The notes: generated by a model from the sequence alone, not told the origin. 64,000 nucleotides of DNA from Bordetella sp. BOR01 (GCF_019218885.1 NZ_JAHUWT010000003.1:1240001-1304000); one strand, 5' to 3'. Counted from the first letter of the stretch, positions 7,700 through 18,054 are shown. Numbers and translations are program-made.

Positions 7700-9052
7700 C
7701 TACCCTGGATCCCTGAGTCCCTTTCCCCGCGCGATCCAAATCAACGGTAGTCCCGCTATCAACACCACGATTCCCACCAACGCTCCTATGCCCGCATAAC
7801 GCGCGCTGGACCACACCAGGCCGGCGCAGCTCAGTGCGAACAGCAGTGGCGTCAGCGGGTACAGCGGCACACTGAAGGGGCGCACGCGATCGGGGTGCAG
7901 GCGGCGCAGGCGCCATAAAGAGGCTGCCACCAGCAGCATGAAAAACCAGAACACCGGCGCGGTATAGGCCACCATCGCCTGCACGCCGTTATCGGCCAGC
8001 GCCCCGAAGCCCACCAGCGCCAGCGTGATGAAGCCTTGCACCAGCAAGGCCCGGGTCGGCGCCTGCCCGCGCGCCGACCAGCCACCCAGCCGGCGCAGCG
8101 CCGGAACATCGTCGCCCAGCGCCACGTACACGCGCGCGCCGGTCATGATGGTGCCGTTGATGGTGCTGAGCGCCGTGCAGCACACCAGCAGGCTCAGCAG
8201 CACCGCGGCGTACGGCCCCGCGGCGATCTGCATGACGTCGGCTCCCACCGCGTTGGCCTGGCGCAGCCCTTGCAGGCCGAACATGTCCAGCAGCGCAATA
8301 TTGGCCAGCAAGTAGACGCTGGTGACCACCGCCGTGCCGATCAACAGCACGCGGCTCATGTTGCGGGCCGGATCGCGCAGCTCGCCCGACAGGTAGGCCG
8401 ATTCGTTCCAGCCTCCGTAGGTAAGCAGCACATACACCATGCCCAGGCCCAGCATGCTGGCCAGGCCCTCTTGCGGCGGCGGGCTGTTGGCGGCCAGCGC
8501 CTGGGCGGGGGCATCGCCAGCCAGCATGCCGGCGACCACCACCGCCACCAGCGCGGTCACTGTGATCGCGGTGAACACGATCTGCAGCCGCTTGGACGGC
8601 TGGGTGCCCGCGACGTTCAGGGCGGTCAGCGCCACGACGGCCAGGGCTGCGTGCAGGGTGGCACCTTGCGCACCCAGGTCGAGCAGTTGCTGGGCGTAGT
8701 CGCCATAGATGAATGCCACCGCCGCGATGGCGCCGGTCTGGATGACGGTGCAGCGCGCCCAGGCGAACATCAGCCCGGTACGCGCGCCCCACGCAAGCGT
8801 CAGGTAGCGGTATTCGCCGCCGGAATCCGGGTAGGTGGAACCCAGTTCGGCGTAGCACAGCGCCCCCAGCAGCATCACGCCGCCGCCGGCCAGCCACAGC
8901 AGGATATACATGGCAGGCGAGCTGGCATGCTGCGCCACCAGGGGCGGGAAACCGAAAATGCCGATGCCGATGACGACCCCGACCAGTACGGCCACGCCAT
9001 CCAGCACCGACAGGCCGGCGGGCCGGCCCTGGGCGGGAGCGGCTGCACTCAT
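7700..9052 (-). CDS. APC-superfamily amino acid permease
   Basis: Inner-membrane amino acid or amine transporter of the amino acid-polyamine-organocation superfamily. The 450-residue protein begins with the diagnostic unwound-helix motif of the family (GVVIGIGIFGFP) in the first membrane helix, has the substrate-region sequence AELGSTYPDSGGEYRYL after the second, and shows about 12 hydrophobic segments. The ATG at 9052 shares an ATGA with the stop of the upstream methyltransferase gene, which fixes the start and makes the two an operon; an in-frame TTG lies 24 bases further upstream. The substrate is not evident. Confidence 0.88.
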   Translation of the reverse strand: MSAAAPAQGRPAGLSVLDGVAVLVGVVIGIGIFGFPPLVAQHASSPAMYILLWLAGGGVMLLGALCYAELGSTYPDSGGEYRYLTLAWGARTGLMFAWARCTVIQTGAIAAVAFIYGDYAQQLLDLGAQGATLHAALAVVALTALNVAGTQPSKRLQIVFTAITVTALVAVVVAGMLAGDAPAQALAANSPPPQEGLASMLGLGMVYVLLTYGGWNESAYLSGELRDPARNMSRVLLIGTAVVTSVYLLANIALLDMFGLQGLRQANAVGADVMQIAAGPYAAVLLSLLVCCTALSTINGTIMTGARVYVALGDDVPALRRLGGWSARGQAPTRALLVQGFITLALVGFGALADNGVQAMVAYTAPVFWFFMLLVAASLWRLRRLHPDRVRPFSVPLYPLTPLLFALSCAGLVWSSARYAGIGALVGIVVLIAGLPLIWIARGKGLRDPG

Positions 9053-9894
9053 GGTGCTTGCCTGCTGGCTTGCCAACCTTGCTCGGCGCCGTCGGCGGCC
9101 AGCGCCACGATGGCGTCGCCACGTACCTGGCCCACGAACTGCAGCGGCTTGCCGCCGTCATCGAACACCAGGTTCAGGCGGTCGCCGCGCAGCAGGGCTT
9201 GCGACACGCCCAGTTGCGCATCGTTGCGCCGCGCGGTGGCGGTGACTTTCTGGAAGTGCTGCGACATCTGCACCGTGATAGGGCCGTCGGGGTGCTGGAT
9301 CTGCCAGGTGCCGGCCACCTTGGCAGGTACGATCCACAAATACAGTGAGCGGCCATCCACGTTTTCGTATTGGTCGCTGTCCCAGTCGCCCATGGTGAAC
9401 GCGTGCGACACCACCCGCGTGCCCGGCGCCAGGTCGCTGAGAATGCGCGGGCGCAGCTTCAGGTTCACATCGGGCAGCAGGTACATGGTCAGCACCGTGG
9501 CTTTCGAGATGTCGGTCTCGAACAGGTTCTGCTGCATGAAGCGCACGCGGTCTTGTACCCCGGCCTTCTGGGCGTTGGCGCGGGCTTCGGCAATGCGTTC
9601 GGGGTCGATGTCGATGCCGGTGGCCTGCGTGGCCTTGCGGTCGCGCACCGCGGCGATGGCGATGCGGCCATCGCCCGAGCCCAGGTCGATGACTGTGTCT
9701 TGCGGGCCGACATAGGCCATGTCCAGCATCTTGGCCACCGCATCGTTGGGCGTAGGCACGAAGGGCACGTCCAGCCGGACCGGGTCGGCGGCCCAGGCGG
9801 GCGAGGTGGCCAGGGCAAGCGTGGCAGCCAGCGCGGCCAGCGCATGGCGGCGTGAAAAGGCGGGCGTGGACGGGGCGGGTCGAGTCGCGGGCAT
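9049..9894 (-). CDS. Exported class I SAM-dependent methyltransferase-like protein
   Basis: The 281-residue product begins with a cleavable signal peptide: SRRHALAALAATLALATSPAWA carries a twin arginine and ends in an AWA-AD cleavage site, so Tat or Sec export is plausible. The mature part is a Rossmann methyltransferase with the SAM motif VIDLGSGDGRIAIAA and the acidic GIDIDPERI in the second strand. An exported SAM-fold protein is odd because SAM is cytoplasmic; it may use another ligand or be exported folded with SAM. The ATG at 9894 has a CCGGAG about 8 bases upstream and was chosen over an earlier in-frame codon at 9930. It overlaps the permease gene by 4 bases. Confidence 0.8.
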   Translation of the reverse strand: MPATRPAPSTPAFSRRHALAALAATLALATSPAWAADPVRLDVPFVPTPNDAVAKMLDMAYVGPQDTVIDLGSGDGRIAIAAVRDRKATQATGIDIDPERIAEARANAQKAGVQDRVRFMQQNLFETDISKATVLTMYLLPDVNLKLRPRILSDLAPGTRVVSHAFTMGDWDSDQYENVDGRSLYLWIVPAKVAGTWQIQHPDGPITVQMSQHFQKVTATARRNDAQLGVSQALLRGDRLNLVFDDGGKPLQFVGQVRGDAIVALAADGAEQGWQASRQAP

Positions 9895-10180
9895 TGGGGG
9901 GCTCCGGTGGACGTGCGACTGGCCTTGCAACTACCGGCCCGGCACGCTGCTGACAATAAACTGAACAAGATCATCAATGCTACGCTCGGATCTTTCAACC
10001 CTTGTTACGTCTCGTCAACGCCCTGCACCGCACGAGTGCGGCGCCGCGCCAAGCGGGATGATTAGGGCGTATCCGGGTAGGCAGCGGGACGCTTGTGTTC
10101 TACAACCCTGCACCAGGCGACCGGCCGCGCGCAAGGCTGGCGTCCCCATGCCGGCGTACCAACAACGGGAGACAAGTTCC

Positions 10181-11791
10181 ATGGCCCTCGATCCTGGCGG
10201 CACCGATCTGGTGTTCGATTACATCGTGGTGGGCGCCGGGTCGGCCGGCTGCCTGCTGGCCAACCGCCTGTCGGCCGACGCCAGCAAGCGCGTGCTGCTG
10301 CTCGAGGCCGGCGGGCGCGACAACTGGCACTGGATCCACATCCCGGTGGGCTACCTGTATTGCATCGGCAATCCGCGCACCGACTGGTGCTACCGCACTC
10401 ATCCCGATCCCGGCCTGAACGGACGCAGCCTGGGCTATCCGCGCGGACGCGTGCTGGGCGGCAGCTCGTCGATCAACGGCATGATCTACATGCGCGGCCA
10501 GCGCGCCGACTACGATGGCTGGGCCGCGCTGGGCAATGCCGGCTGGGGCTGGGACGAAGTGCTGCCCTTCTTCACGCGCAGCGAAGACCATCATGCCGGT
10601 GCCAGCGGTTTTCACGGTGCCGGCGGCGAATGGCGGGTCGAGCGCCAGCGCCTGTCCTGGGACCTGCTCGATGCTTTCCGGGCCGCGGCTGCGCAGGCCG
10701 GTATCCCTTCGGTGTCCGACTTCAACCGGGGCGATAACGAAGGCTGCGATTATTTCGAAGTGAACCAGCGCCGCGGCGTGCGCTGGAGCGCGGCCAGCGC
10801 CTTCCTGAAACCCGCGGCCGCCCGGCCGAATCTGCATGTCATGACGGGCGCGCGAGTGTCGCGCGTGGTGTTCCAGAACCGCCGCGCCGATGGCGTGGCT
10901 TTCCGCCTGGACGATGGTACGGAAAAGGTCGCCCGCGCGCGCGCCGAGGTCATCCTTGCGGCCGGTGCCATCGGGTCGCCCCAGTTGCTGCAGGTCTCGG
11001 GGGTGGGTCCGGCCGCTTTGCTGCAGGCACGCGGCGTGCCGGTGGTGCACGACTTGCCCGGCGTGGGCGAGAACCTGCAAGACCACTTGCAGTTGCGCAT
11101 GATCTACCGCGTGACGGGTGCCAAGACTTTGAACGCCATTGCCGGCACCCTGTGGGGCAAGGCGATGATGGCGGCGCAGTACGCTATGTGGCGGCGTGGT
11201 CCGCTGAGCATGGCGCCGTCGCAGCTGGGGGCCTTTGCGCGTTCCGGGCCGGACCAGGCGCGCGCCAACGTCGAATACCATGTGCAGCCGCTGTCCCTGG
11301 AAAAATTCGGCGAACCGCTGCACGCATTTCCGGCGTTCACGGCATCGGTCTGCAACCTGCGCCCAACCAGCCGGGGGCATGTGCGCATCACCAGCCCGCA
11401 GGCCGACGACCACCCCGAGATCCTGTGCAACTACCTGGCCACCGAGGCCGATCGGCGCGTGGCGGCCGAAAGCCTGCGGCTGACCCGCCATATCGTGGCG
11501 CAGCCGGCGCTGGCTGGCTACGCGCCGGAAGAATACAAGCCGGGCAACGCTTGCCAGACCGACGAGGAACTGGCGCGCGCCGCCAGCGATATCGGCACGA
11601 CCATCTTCCACCCGGTGGGCACCTGCAAGATGGGCGTAGACGCCCTGGCCGTGGTGGACCCCGAACTGCGCGTGCATGGCCTGCAAGGGCTGCGCGTGAT
11701 CGACGCGTCCATCATGCCCACCATCACGTCGGGCAACACCAATTCGCCCACCATCATGATCGCCGAGAAAGGCGCGCACCTGCTGCGATGA
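10181..11791 (+). CDS. GMC-family FAD oxidoreductase (choline/alcohol dehydrogenase-like)
   Basis: Flavoprotein of the glucose-methanol-choline family that oxidises a primary alcohol to the aldehyde. The 536-residue protein has the N-terminal dinucleotide fold [17 protein letters not shown], the GMC signature [18 protein letters not shown], a second signature around [15 protein letters not shown], and the C-terminal active-site His in [10 protein letters not shown] with Asn in [10 protein letters not shown]. The ATG at 10181 follows a GGGAG at 10167-10171; an open frame continues upstream to 9977 but has no family match. It lacks a signal peptide. It is monocistronic, with the methyltransferase divergent upstream. 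The substrate is unknown; long-chain or aromatic alcohols are common for this branch. Confidence 0.88.
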   Translation: MALDPGGTDLVFDYIVVGAGSAGCLLANRLSADASKRVLLLEAGGRDNWHWIHIPVGYLYCIGNPRTDWCYRTHPDPGLNGRSLGYPRGRVLGGSSSINGMIYMRGQRADYDGWAALGNAGWGWDEVLPFFTRSEDHHAGASGFHGAGGEWRVERQRLSWDLLDAFRAAAAQAGIPSVSDFNRGDNEGCDYFEVNQRRGVRWSAASAFLKPAAARPNLHVMTGARVSRVVFQNRRADGVAFRLDDGTEKVARARAEVILAAGAIGSPQLLQVSGVGPAALLQARGVPVVHDLPGVGENLQDHLQLRMIYRVTGAKTLNAIAGTLWGKAMMAAQYAMWRRGPLSMAPSQLGAFARSGPDQARANVEYHVQPLSLEKFGEPLHAFPAFTASVCNLRPTSRGHVRITSPQADDHPEILCNYLATEADRRVAAESLRLTRHIVAQPALAGYAPEEYKPGNACQTDEELARAASDIGTTIFHPVGTCKMGVDALAVVDPELRVHGLQGLRVIDASIMPTITSGNTNSPTIMIAEKGAHLLR

Positions 11792-11893
11792 GAGGCCGCT
11801 GGGGTATAGTCCGACAGTTTTCGCGCGCGCAGCGGCACCAGGTTCGTTCATCCTGGCCCCGCGCGAGCGGGTCCGTTCCGGGATTCACTTCTG

Positions 11894-13189
11894 ATGCCTG
11901 ACACAATCGAACTGCTCGCCACCGTCCTGTTCGCGGTGGCCGTGATCCATACGTTCTCGGTACCTGTCTTCGCGCGGCTGGCGCACCGCAACGGCCCGCA
12001 TGCGGGATGCTGGCACCTGCTGTCCGAAGTCGAGGCCGTATTCGGCGTGTGGGCCTTCGTGCTGATCGTCTGCATGGCGCTGCTGCGCGGCAGCGAGACC
12101 GCCATCCAGTACATGGACACGCGCAACTTCACCGAGCCGCTGTTCGTGTTCGTGATCATGGTGGTGGCCGCCAGCCGCCCCATCCTGGAACTGGTGGGCG
12201 TGGTGGTGCGCAGCCTGGCGCGCCTGCTGCCGCTGCAGCGCGAAGTGGCCACCTTTTTCGTGGTGATGTCGATCGTGCCGCTGGGCGGCTCGTTCATTAC
12301 CGAGCCGGCCGCCATGACGCTGGCCGCCATCCTGCTGCGCGACGGCTACTTCCGCGTGGCCGGCCATACGCGCTTCAAATACCTGGCGCTGGGCGTGCTG
12401 TTCGTCAACGTGTCGATCGGCGGCGTGCTGACTGCCTATGCGGCCCCGCCGGTGCTGATGGTGGCTTCGACCTTCGGCTGGGACACGGCCTTCATGGCCG
12501 CGCATTTCGGCTGGCGCGCCGCCATTGCCGTGTTCATCAACGCCGCAGTCCTGACCTGGATCTGCCGCGACGCGCTGACCGACCACCGTATCGGCACCGG
12601 CAGCGGCGTCAATGCCGCCGACGATACGCCTTCAGGGCGCGAGCCGGTGCCCTGGCCCGTGATACTGATCCACCTGGTGTTCCTGGTGGGCGTAGTCATG
12701 ACGGCGCATCATCCCGCCGTGTTCCTGGGCCTGATGATGATGTTCATCGGTTTTTCGCACGCCTATCGGCGCCATCAAGACCGCTTGCTGATCCGCGAGG
12801 GCCTGATGGTGGGCTTCTTCCTGGCCGGCCTGGTGGTGTTGGGCGGCCTGCAGAAATGGTGGTTGCAAGACTTCCTGGGCGGCCTGGAACCCACCGTGCT
12901 GTTCTGGGGCGCCACCGCGCTGACCGCCATTACCGACAATGCTGCGCTGACCTACCTGGGTTCGCTGGTGGAAGGCGCCAGCCCCACCTGGCATTACATG
13001 CTGGTGGCCGGCGCCGTCACAGGCGGCGGGCTGACCGTCATCGCCAATGCTCCCAACCCTGCCGGCTACGCGATTTTGCGGCCGTATTTTCCCAACGAGG
13101 CCATCTCGGCGGGCCGGCTGTTCCTGTCGGCGCTGCTGCCTACCCTGGTGGCCGCCGGCATGTTCCTGCTGCCGGTCGGGCCGCACTGA
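11894..13189 (+). CDS. Putative Na+/H+ antiporter family membrane protein
   Basis: Polytopic inner-membrane protein of 431 residues with about 11 to 12 hydrophobic segments. It resembles the conserved 'putative Na+/H+ antiporter' family of Proteobacteria (Pfam PF07399 from memory) and not NhaA or NhaB. Features are the early SEVEAVFGVWAF segment with acidic residues inside the membrane, the loop GGSFITEPAAMTLAAILLRDGYF, and late polar membrane motifs TAITDNAALTYLGS and IANAPNPAGYAIL, which recall ion-binding unwound helices. Transport activity of this family is not well proven, so the ion is uncertain. It ends 14 bases before the convergent SDR gene. Confidence 0.8.
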   Translation: MPDTIELLATVLFAVAVIHTFSVPVFARLAHRNGPHAGCWHLLSEVEAVFGVWAFVLIVCMALLRGSETAIQYMDTRNFTEPLFVFVIMVVAASRPILELVGVVVRSLARLLPLQREVATFFVVMSIVPLGGSFITEPAAMTLAAILLRDGYFRVAGHTRFKYLALGVLFVNVSIGGVLTAYAAPPVLMVASTFGWDTAFMAAHFGWRAAIAVFINAAVLTWICRDALTDHRIGTGSGVNAADDTPSGREPVPWPVILIHLVFLVGVVMTAHHPAVFLGLMMMFIGFSHAYRRHQDRLLIREGLMVGFFLAGLVVLGGLQKWWLQDFLGGLEPTVLFWGATALTAITDNAALTYLGSLVEGASPTWHYMLVAGAVTGGGLTVIANAPNPAGYAILRPYFPNEAISAGRLFLSALLPTLVAAGMFLLPVGPH

Positions 13190-13203
13190 AAAGTCGCGGC
13201 ACT

Positions 13204-13998
13204 TCAACGCGTGGCGGCGATCAGGCCGCCATCGACCACCAGGGCTTGCGCCGTGATGTACTGGCTTTCTTTGCTGGCCAGGAACAAGGCGGCATGCGCG
13301 ACGTCCCAGGCATCGCCCATGCGCCCCATCGGCACCTGTTGGTGGCGATGGGCGACGAATCCATCGAAGTCTCCCCGTGCGTATTTGTCGGCCAGGCGCT
13401 TGACCAGGGGCGTGAACACCAGACCCGGTACCACGCAGTTCATGCGTATTCCGCGGTCGGCATACAGCACGGCAGTCGTGCGGGTCAATTGCATCAGCGC
13501 CGCCTTGGCCGCCGCGTACGCCACTTGCGGCTTGCCCACGTAGCGCAGGCCCGCCACCGACGAGATGTTCACTACCGCTCCGCCGCCCTGGGCCTGCATG
13601 ATGGGCAGCACATGCTTGCAGGTCAGGTAGGCAGACTTGACGTTGACATCCATCTGTTCGTCCCAGGTGTCGATATCCATTTCTACCGGGCCGCCAGGCT
13701 CGGAGCGGCCCACGTTATTGACCAGGATGTCGATGCGGCCGTAGCGGGCCATGCAGGCATCGACCAGCGCACGCACCTGGACAGGATCGGTCACGTCGGC
13801 GGCCATCGTATCGGCAGTGCCCTGCTCGTCGTCGATGATGGCCTGCGTGGCGCGGGCGGCATCGAGATCGCGATCGCAGCCGAATACCCGGGCGCCCTGG
13901 CGGGCAAGCAATACCGAGATAGCCTTGCCGTTGCCCCATCCCGGCCCGAGTGATCCGCAGCCCGTTACCAAAGCCACCTGTCCATCCAGTCTCAGCAC
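13204..13998 (-). CDS. Short-chain dehydrogenase/reductase (SDR)
   Basis: Classical NAD(P)-dependent SDR of about 264 residues. Visible are the cofactor loop VTGCGSLGPGWGNGKA (an enlarged glycine-rich loop of the divergent TGxxxGxG type), the NNVG stabilising motif, catalytic Ser in NISSVAG, YAAAK with the catalytic Tyr and Lys, and the C-terminal VVDGGL. I chose the GTG at 13998 because GGAG lies 6 bases upstream; an ATG at 14010 would add four residues and has no ribosome-binding site. It is divergent from a LysR gene over about 130 bases, so that regulator probably controls it. Substrate unknown. Confidence 0.88.
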   Translation of the reverse strand: MLRLDGQVALVTGCGSLGPGWGNGKAISVLLARQGARVFGCDRDLDAARATQAIIDDEQGTADTMAADVTDPVQVRALVDACMARYGRIDILVNNVGRSEPGGPVEMDIDTWDEQMDVNVKSAYLTCKHVLPIMQAQGGGAVVNISSVAGLRYVGKPQVAYAAAKAALMQLTRTTAVLYADRGIRMNCVVPGLVFTPLVKRLADKYARGDFDGFVAHRHQQVPMGRMGDAWDVAHAALFLASKESQYITAQALVVDGGLIAATR

Positions 13999-14128
13999 AA
14001 TGCGCTCCATTGGTTGCGGCGGCCACATGATGGCGTGCCGCCTTGCTTCTCTACCCTGCCGATCCATGGTAATAAAGCAGCGCAGGCGTTGGAAATTGCT
14101 TTTTCACCTGGATTGATGCTCTAAAAGA

Positions 14129-15043
14129 ATGAATCTATCTCCACGCCAGCTGCGCATCTTCATCTACCTGGCAGAGTCGCTGAGCTTCAGTCGCACAGCT
14201 GCCCAGTTCTGCGTGACGCAGCCGCGGCTCAGCCGCATCGTGCGCGAGATCGAAGCGGAAATCGGCGTGCGCCTGTTCGATCGCAATACGCGCAACGTCA
14301 CGCTGACCGAAGAAGGCGCGTCTTTGACGGTGGTGGCCAGCCGCATCGCCCATGAGTTCGACGCGGGCATCACCGAGCTCGACGAAATCGCGCGGCGCAA
14401 TACGCAGCGCATTGCCATTGCCGCGCTGCCTACGGTGGCGGCGGCATTACTGCCGCCGGCGGTGGCGGCGCTGCGCCAGGAAATGCCCCGGGCACGGATC
14501 AAGGTGCATGATGTGTTCACCGACCACGCCATCGACCTGCTGCGCGCGCGCAAGGTCGACCTGGCGCTGACCGGCACCGATATACAAGAATCCGACCTGG
14601 CCTACGAGGTACTGCTGCGCGAACCCTTCGTGCTGCTGTCTTCGTCCGGCTTTGCCCTGCACCTTGATTCGCACGTATGGTCCGAAGAGGCGATCGGCGC
14701 CTTGCCGCTGATATCCATGCCGCGCGGTACCGGCACGCGGCGCCATAGCGAGGCCGCCTTCCTGCGCAAGGGCCTGGCGTTCCGCCCCATTCTGGAACTG
14801 CATAATCTGGCCAGCATCTCGCGCTTCGTGCAGGCCGGCTGCGGGGTGGCTTTGCTGCCCCTCACCGGCGCGCGCCTGGCCTGGGCCGACGGGTTGCAGA
14901 TCACCGCCCTGGAGGGCGCCCCGGAGCGCGCCATCGGGCTCGTGACCCGGCGCGAATGTGATCCGCCCCCGTTAATGCGGAAGGTCATGGCGTCGATACG
15001 CCAGCATGCCGGGCTGCTGGAAACCCCCTGTCGGGAAACCTGA
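14129..15043 (+). CDS. LysR-type transcriptional regulator
   Basis: DNA-binding regulator of 304 residues. The N-terminal winged helix-turn-helix (about 4-62; LRIFIYLAESLSFSRTAAQFCVTQPRLSRIVREIEAEIGVRLFD region) is typical for the family, followed by a periplasmic-binding-protein-like effector domain from about residue 92. It is divergent from the SDR gene, the common LysR arrangement in which the regulator controls its neighbour and itself from the shared region 13999-14128. The effector cannot be predicted. Confidence 0.92.
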   Translation: MNLSPRQLRIFIYLAESLSFSRTAAQFCVTQPRLSRIVREIEAEIGVRLFDRNTRNVTLTEEGASLTVVASRIAHEFDAGITELDEIARRNTQRIAIAALPTVAAALLPPAVAALRQEMPRARIKVHDVFTDHAIDLLRARKVDLALTGTDIQESDLAYEVLLREPFVLLSSSGFALHLDSHVWSEEAIGALPLISMPRGTGTRRHSEAAFLRKGLAFRPILELHNLASISRFVQAGCGVALLPLTGARLAWADGLQITALEGAPERAIGLVTRRECDPPPLMRKVMASIRQHAGLLETPCRET

Positions 15044-15178
15044 ACCGGCCTTTTTGGCAAAAACCGCTAAAATTCAACACTTTCCCGTATTGATCCGGCG
15101 CCGCCTGGCCGCTGCCCGCTTGCCGTGGGTAGTGAAACGGCGGTTTTTGATGCGCCGGTGCGCCTGGAAACTCCCAAC

Positions 15179-15511
15179 ATGCCTATCTATGCCTATAAAT
15201 GCAGCGCTTGCGGCCATGCCAAAGACGTACTGCAGAAGTTGTCCGATGCGCCGCTGTCGGTTTGCCCCGAATGCGGCCAGGCCACGTTTTCCAAGCAGGT
15301 GACCGCCGCCGGCTTCCAGCTCAAGGGTTCGGGTTGGTACGTCACCGATTTCCGCAACGGGCCGGGCAACCAGGGCGCCGCCAAGACCGACAACGCCAAG
15401 GCCGGCACCGACAGTGCCAGTGCTACTCCCGCCAAGGCCGACGCGCCCGCCAAGAGCGACAGCGCCACGCCCGCCGCGCCGGCTGCTCCTGCGGCCCCCG
15501 CGTCGTCCTGA
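15179..15511 (+). CDS. FmdB-family zinc ribbon protein
   Basis: Small regulatory-type protein of 110 residues. The N-terminal 45 residues are a FmdB/CxxC zinc ribbon with two pairs: CSAC in YKCSACGH and CPEC in SVCPECGQ, followed by the family motif FQLKGSGWYVTDFR. The C-terminal half is a low-complexity Ala/Pro/Lys/Asp tail. The ATG at 15179 begins the usual MPIYAYKC; an upstream in-frame start at 15125 is rejected. It heads the conserved betaproteobacterial set fmdB - DUF502 - aspS. The cellular role of this family is not established. Confidence 0.9.
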   Translation: MPIYAYKCSACGHAKDVLQKLSDAPLSVCPECGQATFSKQVTAAGFQLKGSGWYVTDFRNGPGNQGAAKTDNAKAGTDSASATPAKADAPAKSDSATPAAPAAPAAPASS

Positions 15512-15539
15512 TCCCTGACCCATATGTAGGCCACGTCGT

Positions 15540-16181
15540 ATGCGCGTCATCAAGAAGTACTTCATCACCGGGCTGTTGATCTGGGTTCCGCTGGCCATCA
15601 CCCTCTGGGTGCTGGGCCTGCTGATCGCAACCCTGGAAGGCTTTGTGCCCAGCTTCTTGTCGTCGCAGTCGCTGGTCGGCATCGACATCCCCGGCTTTCG
15701 CTTCGTGCTGGTCATCGTGGTGGTGTTGTTGACCGGCATGTTTGCCGCCAACCTGCTGGGCCGCACCCTGGTCGAGCAATGGGAAGCCTTGCTGGGCCGT
15801 ATTCCGCTGGTGCGCTCCATTTACAATTCGGTCAAGCAGGTCAGCGATACGGTGCTGGCACCCAATGGCCAGGCGTTTCGCCAGGCCGTGCTGGTGCAGT
15901 ACCCGCGTGCCGGCTCATGGACCATCGCCTTCCTGACGGGCGTGCCCGGCGGCGAAGTCGCCGGCTACCTGCCGGGCGAGCACGTCAGCGTCTATGTGCC
16001 CACCACGCCGAACCCCACGTCGGGGTTCTTCCTGATGATGCCGCGCGACCACGTCGTCGAATTGCAGATGAGCGTGGACGCCGCCTTGAAGTACATCGTT
16101 TCCATGGGCGTCGTGGCGCCACCGGCCCAACCGGCCGTGGCCGCCGCCCCCATCCCGACTGCCCCGGCCGTCGATTCGTAA
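15540..16181 (+). CDS. DUF502 family membrane protein
   Basis: Inner-membrane protein of 213 residues with two N-terminal membrane helices (about 8-32 and 50-73) and a soluble domain bearing the family signatures [25 protein letters not shown] and [14 protein letters not shown]. The C-terminus is an Ala/Pro-rich tail. It sits 28 bases after fmdB and 40 bases before aspS and is probably co-transcribed with them; this gene order is widely conserved in betaproteobacteria. No biochemical function is known to me. Confidence 0.9.
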   Translation: MRVIKKYFITGLLIWVPLAITLWVLGLLIATLEGFVPSFLSSQSLVGIDIPGFRFVLVIVVVLLTGMFAANLLGRTLVEQWEALLGRIPLVRSIYNSVKQVSDTVLAPNGQAFRQAVLVQYPRAGSWTIAFLTGVPGGEVAGYLPGEHVSVYVPTTPNPTSGFFLMMPRDHVVELQMSVDAALKYIVSMGVVAPPAQPAVAAAPIPTAPAVDS

Positions 16182-16221
16182 TTTTTACGCTGAAAACACA
16201 GCACCTAGGAGTCATCCCGCA

Positions 16222-18009
16222 ATGCGTACCTGCTACACCGGCGAGGTTTGCCGTGATCATCTCGGCCAGACTGTCACCCTGTACGGCTGGGTGAACCGCC
16301 GCCGCGACCACGGCGGGGTCATCTTCATCGACCTGCGCGATCGCGCGGGGCTGGCGCAGATCGTGTTCGACCCCGACAACGCCGCCTTCGCCACCGCCGA
16401 GCGCCTGCGCAATGAGTTCTGCATTCGCGTCACGGGCCTGGTGCGCCCGCGTCCCGAAGGCACGGCCAACCCCGAACTGGCTTCGGGCGAAATCGAAGTG
16501 CTGTGCAAAGAAGTCGAGATTCTCAACGCCTCGATCACGCCGCCGTTCCAGCTCGACGACGACAACCTGTCCGAGACCACGCGCCTGACGCATCGCGTAC
16601 TGGATCTGCGTCGCCCGCAGATGCAGCGCAACCTGATGCTGCGCTACCGCGTGTCGATCGAAGTGCGCAAGTTCCTGGACCAGCTCGGGTTCATCGATAT
16701 CGAGACCCCCATGCTGACCAAGAGCACGCCCGAAGGCGCGCGCGATTACCTGGTGCCTTCGCGCGTGAACGCCGGGCACTTTTTCGCGCTGCCGCAGTCG
16801 CCGCAGTTGTTCAAGCAGATGCTGATGGTGTCGGGCTTTGACCGCTATTACCAGATCACCAAGTGCTTCCGCGACGAAGACCTGCGTGCCGACCGCCAGC
16901 CCGAATTCACCCAGATCGACTGCGAGACTTCGTTCCTGAACGAAGTCGAGATCCGCCAGATCTTCGAGGACATGATCCGCCACGTCTTCAAGACCGTGCA
17001 GAATGTCGACCTGCCCGCGCCGTTCCCCAAGATGACCTGGACCGAAGCCATGCAGCGCTACGGTTCCGACAAGCCCGACCTGCGCGTGAATCTCGAATTC
17101 ACCGATGTTACCGACATCATGCGCGATGTGGACTTCAAGGTGTTCGCGGCCGCCGCCACGGCGGCGGGCAGCCGCGTGGTTGCCCTGCGCGTGCCGGGCG
17201 GCGCCGAGCTGTCGCGCAGCGAAATCGACGCCTACACGCAGTTCGTGGGCATCTACGGCGCCAAGGGCCTGGCCTATATCAAGGTCAATGACGCGGCCAA
17301 GGGCCGCGAAGGCCTGCAATCGCCCATCGTGAAGAACCTGCACGATGCCGCGCTGGCCGAACTGGTCAAGCGCAGCGGCGCGCAAGACGGCGACATCATT
17401 TTCTTCGGTGCCGACCGCGCCAAGGTCGTCAACGACGCCATCGGCGCGCTGCGCGTGAAGATCGGCCACAGCGAATTCGGCAAGAAGACCGGCCTGGCTT
17501 CCACTGACTGGAAGCCGCTGTGGGTGGTCGACTTTCCCATGTTCGAGTACGACGAAGAAGACGGCCGCTACACCGCCGCGCACCATCCGTTCACCAGCCC
17601 CAAAGACGGCCACGAAGACTTCCTGGAATCCGATCCCAGCAAGGCCTTCGCCAAGGCCTACGACATGGTGCTCAACGGCTGGGAAATCGGCGGTGGCTCG
17701 GTGCGTATCCACCGCGAAGAAGTGCAGAGCAAGGTATTCCGCGCCCTGAAGATCGGCCCGGAAGAAGCTCGCGAGAAGTTCGGCTTCCTGCTCGACGCCT
17801 TGCAATACGGCGCGCCCCCGCACGGCGGCATCGCCTTCGGCCTGGACCGCATCGTCACCATGATGACCGGCGCCGAATCCATCCGCGATGTTATCGCTTT
17901 CCCTAAGACGCAGCGTGCCCAGTGCCTGCTGACGCAGGCGCCGTCCGAGGTCGACGAAAAGCAACTGCGCGAGCTGCATATCCGCCTGCGCAATGTTGAA
18001 GTGAAATGA
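16222..18009 (+). CDS. aspS: Aspartyl-tRNA synthetase
   Basis: Class II aminoacyl-tRNA synthetase that charges tRNA-Asp in the cytoplasm. The 595-residue length is normal for the bacterial type. An N-terminal OB-fold anticodon domain (about 1-105; [20 protein letters not shown]) is followed by the catalytic core with motif 2 around [18 protein letters not shown], the bacterial-specific insert, and motif 3 in [18 protein letters not shown] lies about 10 bases before the ATG. Two GC-rich hairpins follow the gene. In organisms of this group the enzyme may also misacylate tRNA-Asn for the GatCAB route; that is not decided here. Confidence 0.97.
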   Translation: MRTCYTGEVCRDHLGQTVTLYGWVNRRRDHGGVIFIDLRDRAGLAQIVFDPDNAAFATAERLRNEFCIRVTGLVRPRPEGTANPELASGEIEVLCKEVEILNASITPPFQLDDDNLSETTRLTHRVLDLRRPQMQRNLMLRYRVSIEVRKFLDQLGFIDIETPMLTKSTPEGARDYLVPSRVNAGHFFALPQSPQLFKQMLMVSGFDRYYQITKCFRDEDLRADRQPEFTQIDCETSFLNEVEIRQIFEDMIRHVFKTVQNVDLPAPFPKMTWTEAMQRYGSDKPDLRVNLEFTDVTDIMRDVDFKVFAAAATAAGSRVVALRVPGGAELSRSEIDAYTQFVGIYGAKGLAYIKVNDAAKGREGLQSPIVKNLHDAALAELVKRSGAQDGDIIFFGADRAKVVNDAIGALRVKIGHSEFGKKTGLASTDWKPLWVVDFPMFEYDEEDGRYTAAHHPFTSPKDGHEDFLESDPSKAFAKAYDMVLNGWEIGGGSVRIHREEVQSKVFRALKIGPEEAREKFGFLLDALQYGAPPHGGIAFGLDRIVTMMTGAESIRDVIAFPKTQRAQCLLTQAPSEVDEKQLRELHIRLRNVEVK

Positions 18010-18026
18010 AGTAATCTGCGGGCAGA

Positions 18027-18054
18027 GGGTGCCGCCGGCGTCAAGGCGGCACCC
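18027..18054 (+). terminator. GC-rich hairpin after aspS
   Basis: A perfect 10-base stem (GGGTGCCGCC at 18027-18036 with GGCGGCACCC at 18045-18054) and an 8-base loop lie 18 bases after the aspS stop. A second hairpin follows at 18068-18096 (11 paired bases with one bulge). Neither has a T-run, so this could be a rho-assisted terminator or an RNA-processing structure. Confidence 0.45.

Noticed and set aside
9977-10180. Upstream extension of the GMC oxidoreductase
   Set aside because: The extra 68 residues are Arg/Pro/Ala-rich and unlike the family; the ATG at 10181 has a ribosome-binding site.
10100-11851. A 583-codon minus-strand frame opposite the GMC oxidoreductase
   Set aside because: The plus-strand protein has all GMC motifs; the antisense frame has none.
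12007-13953. A 648-codon plus-strand frame over the antiporter and SDR genes
   Set aside because: It runs out of frame through the antiporter and antisense through the SDR; Arg/Gly/Ala-rich without motifs.
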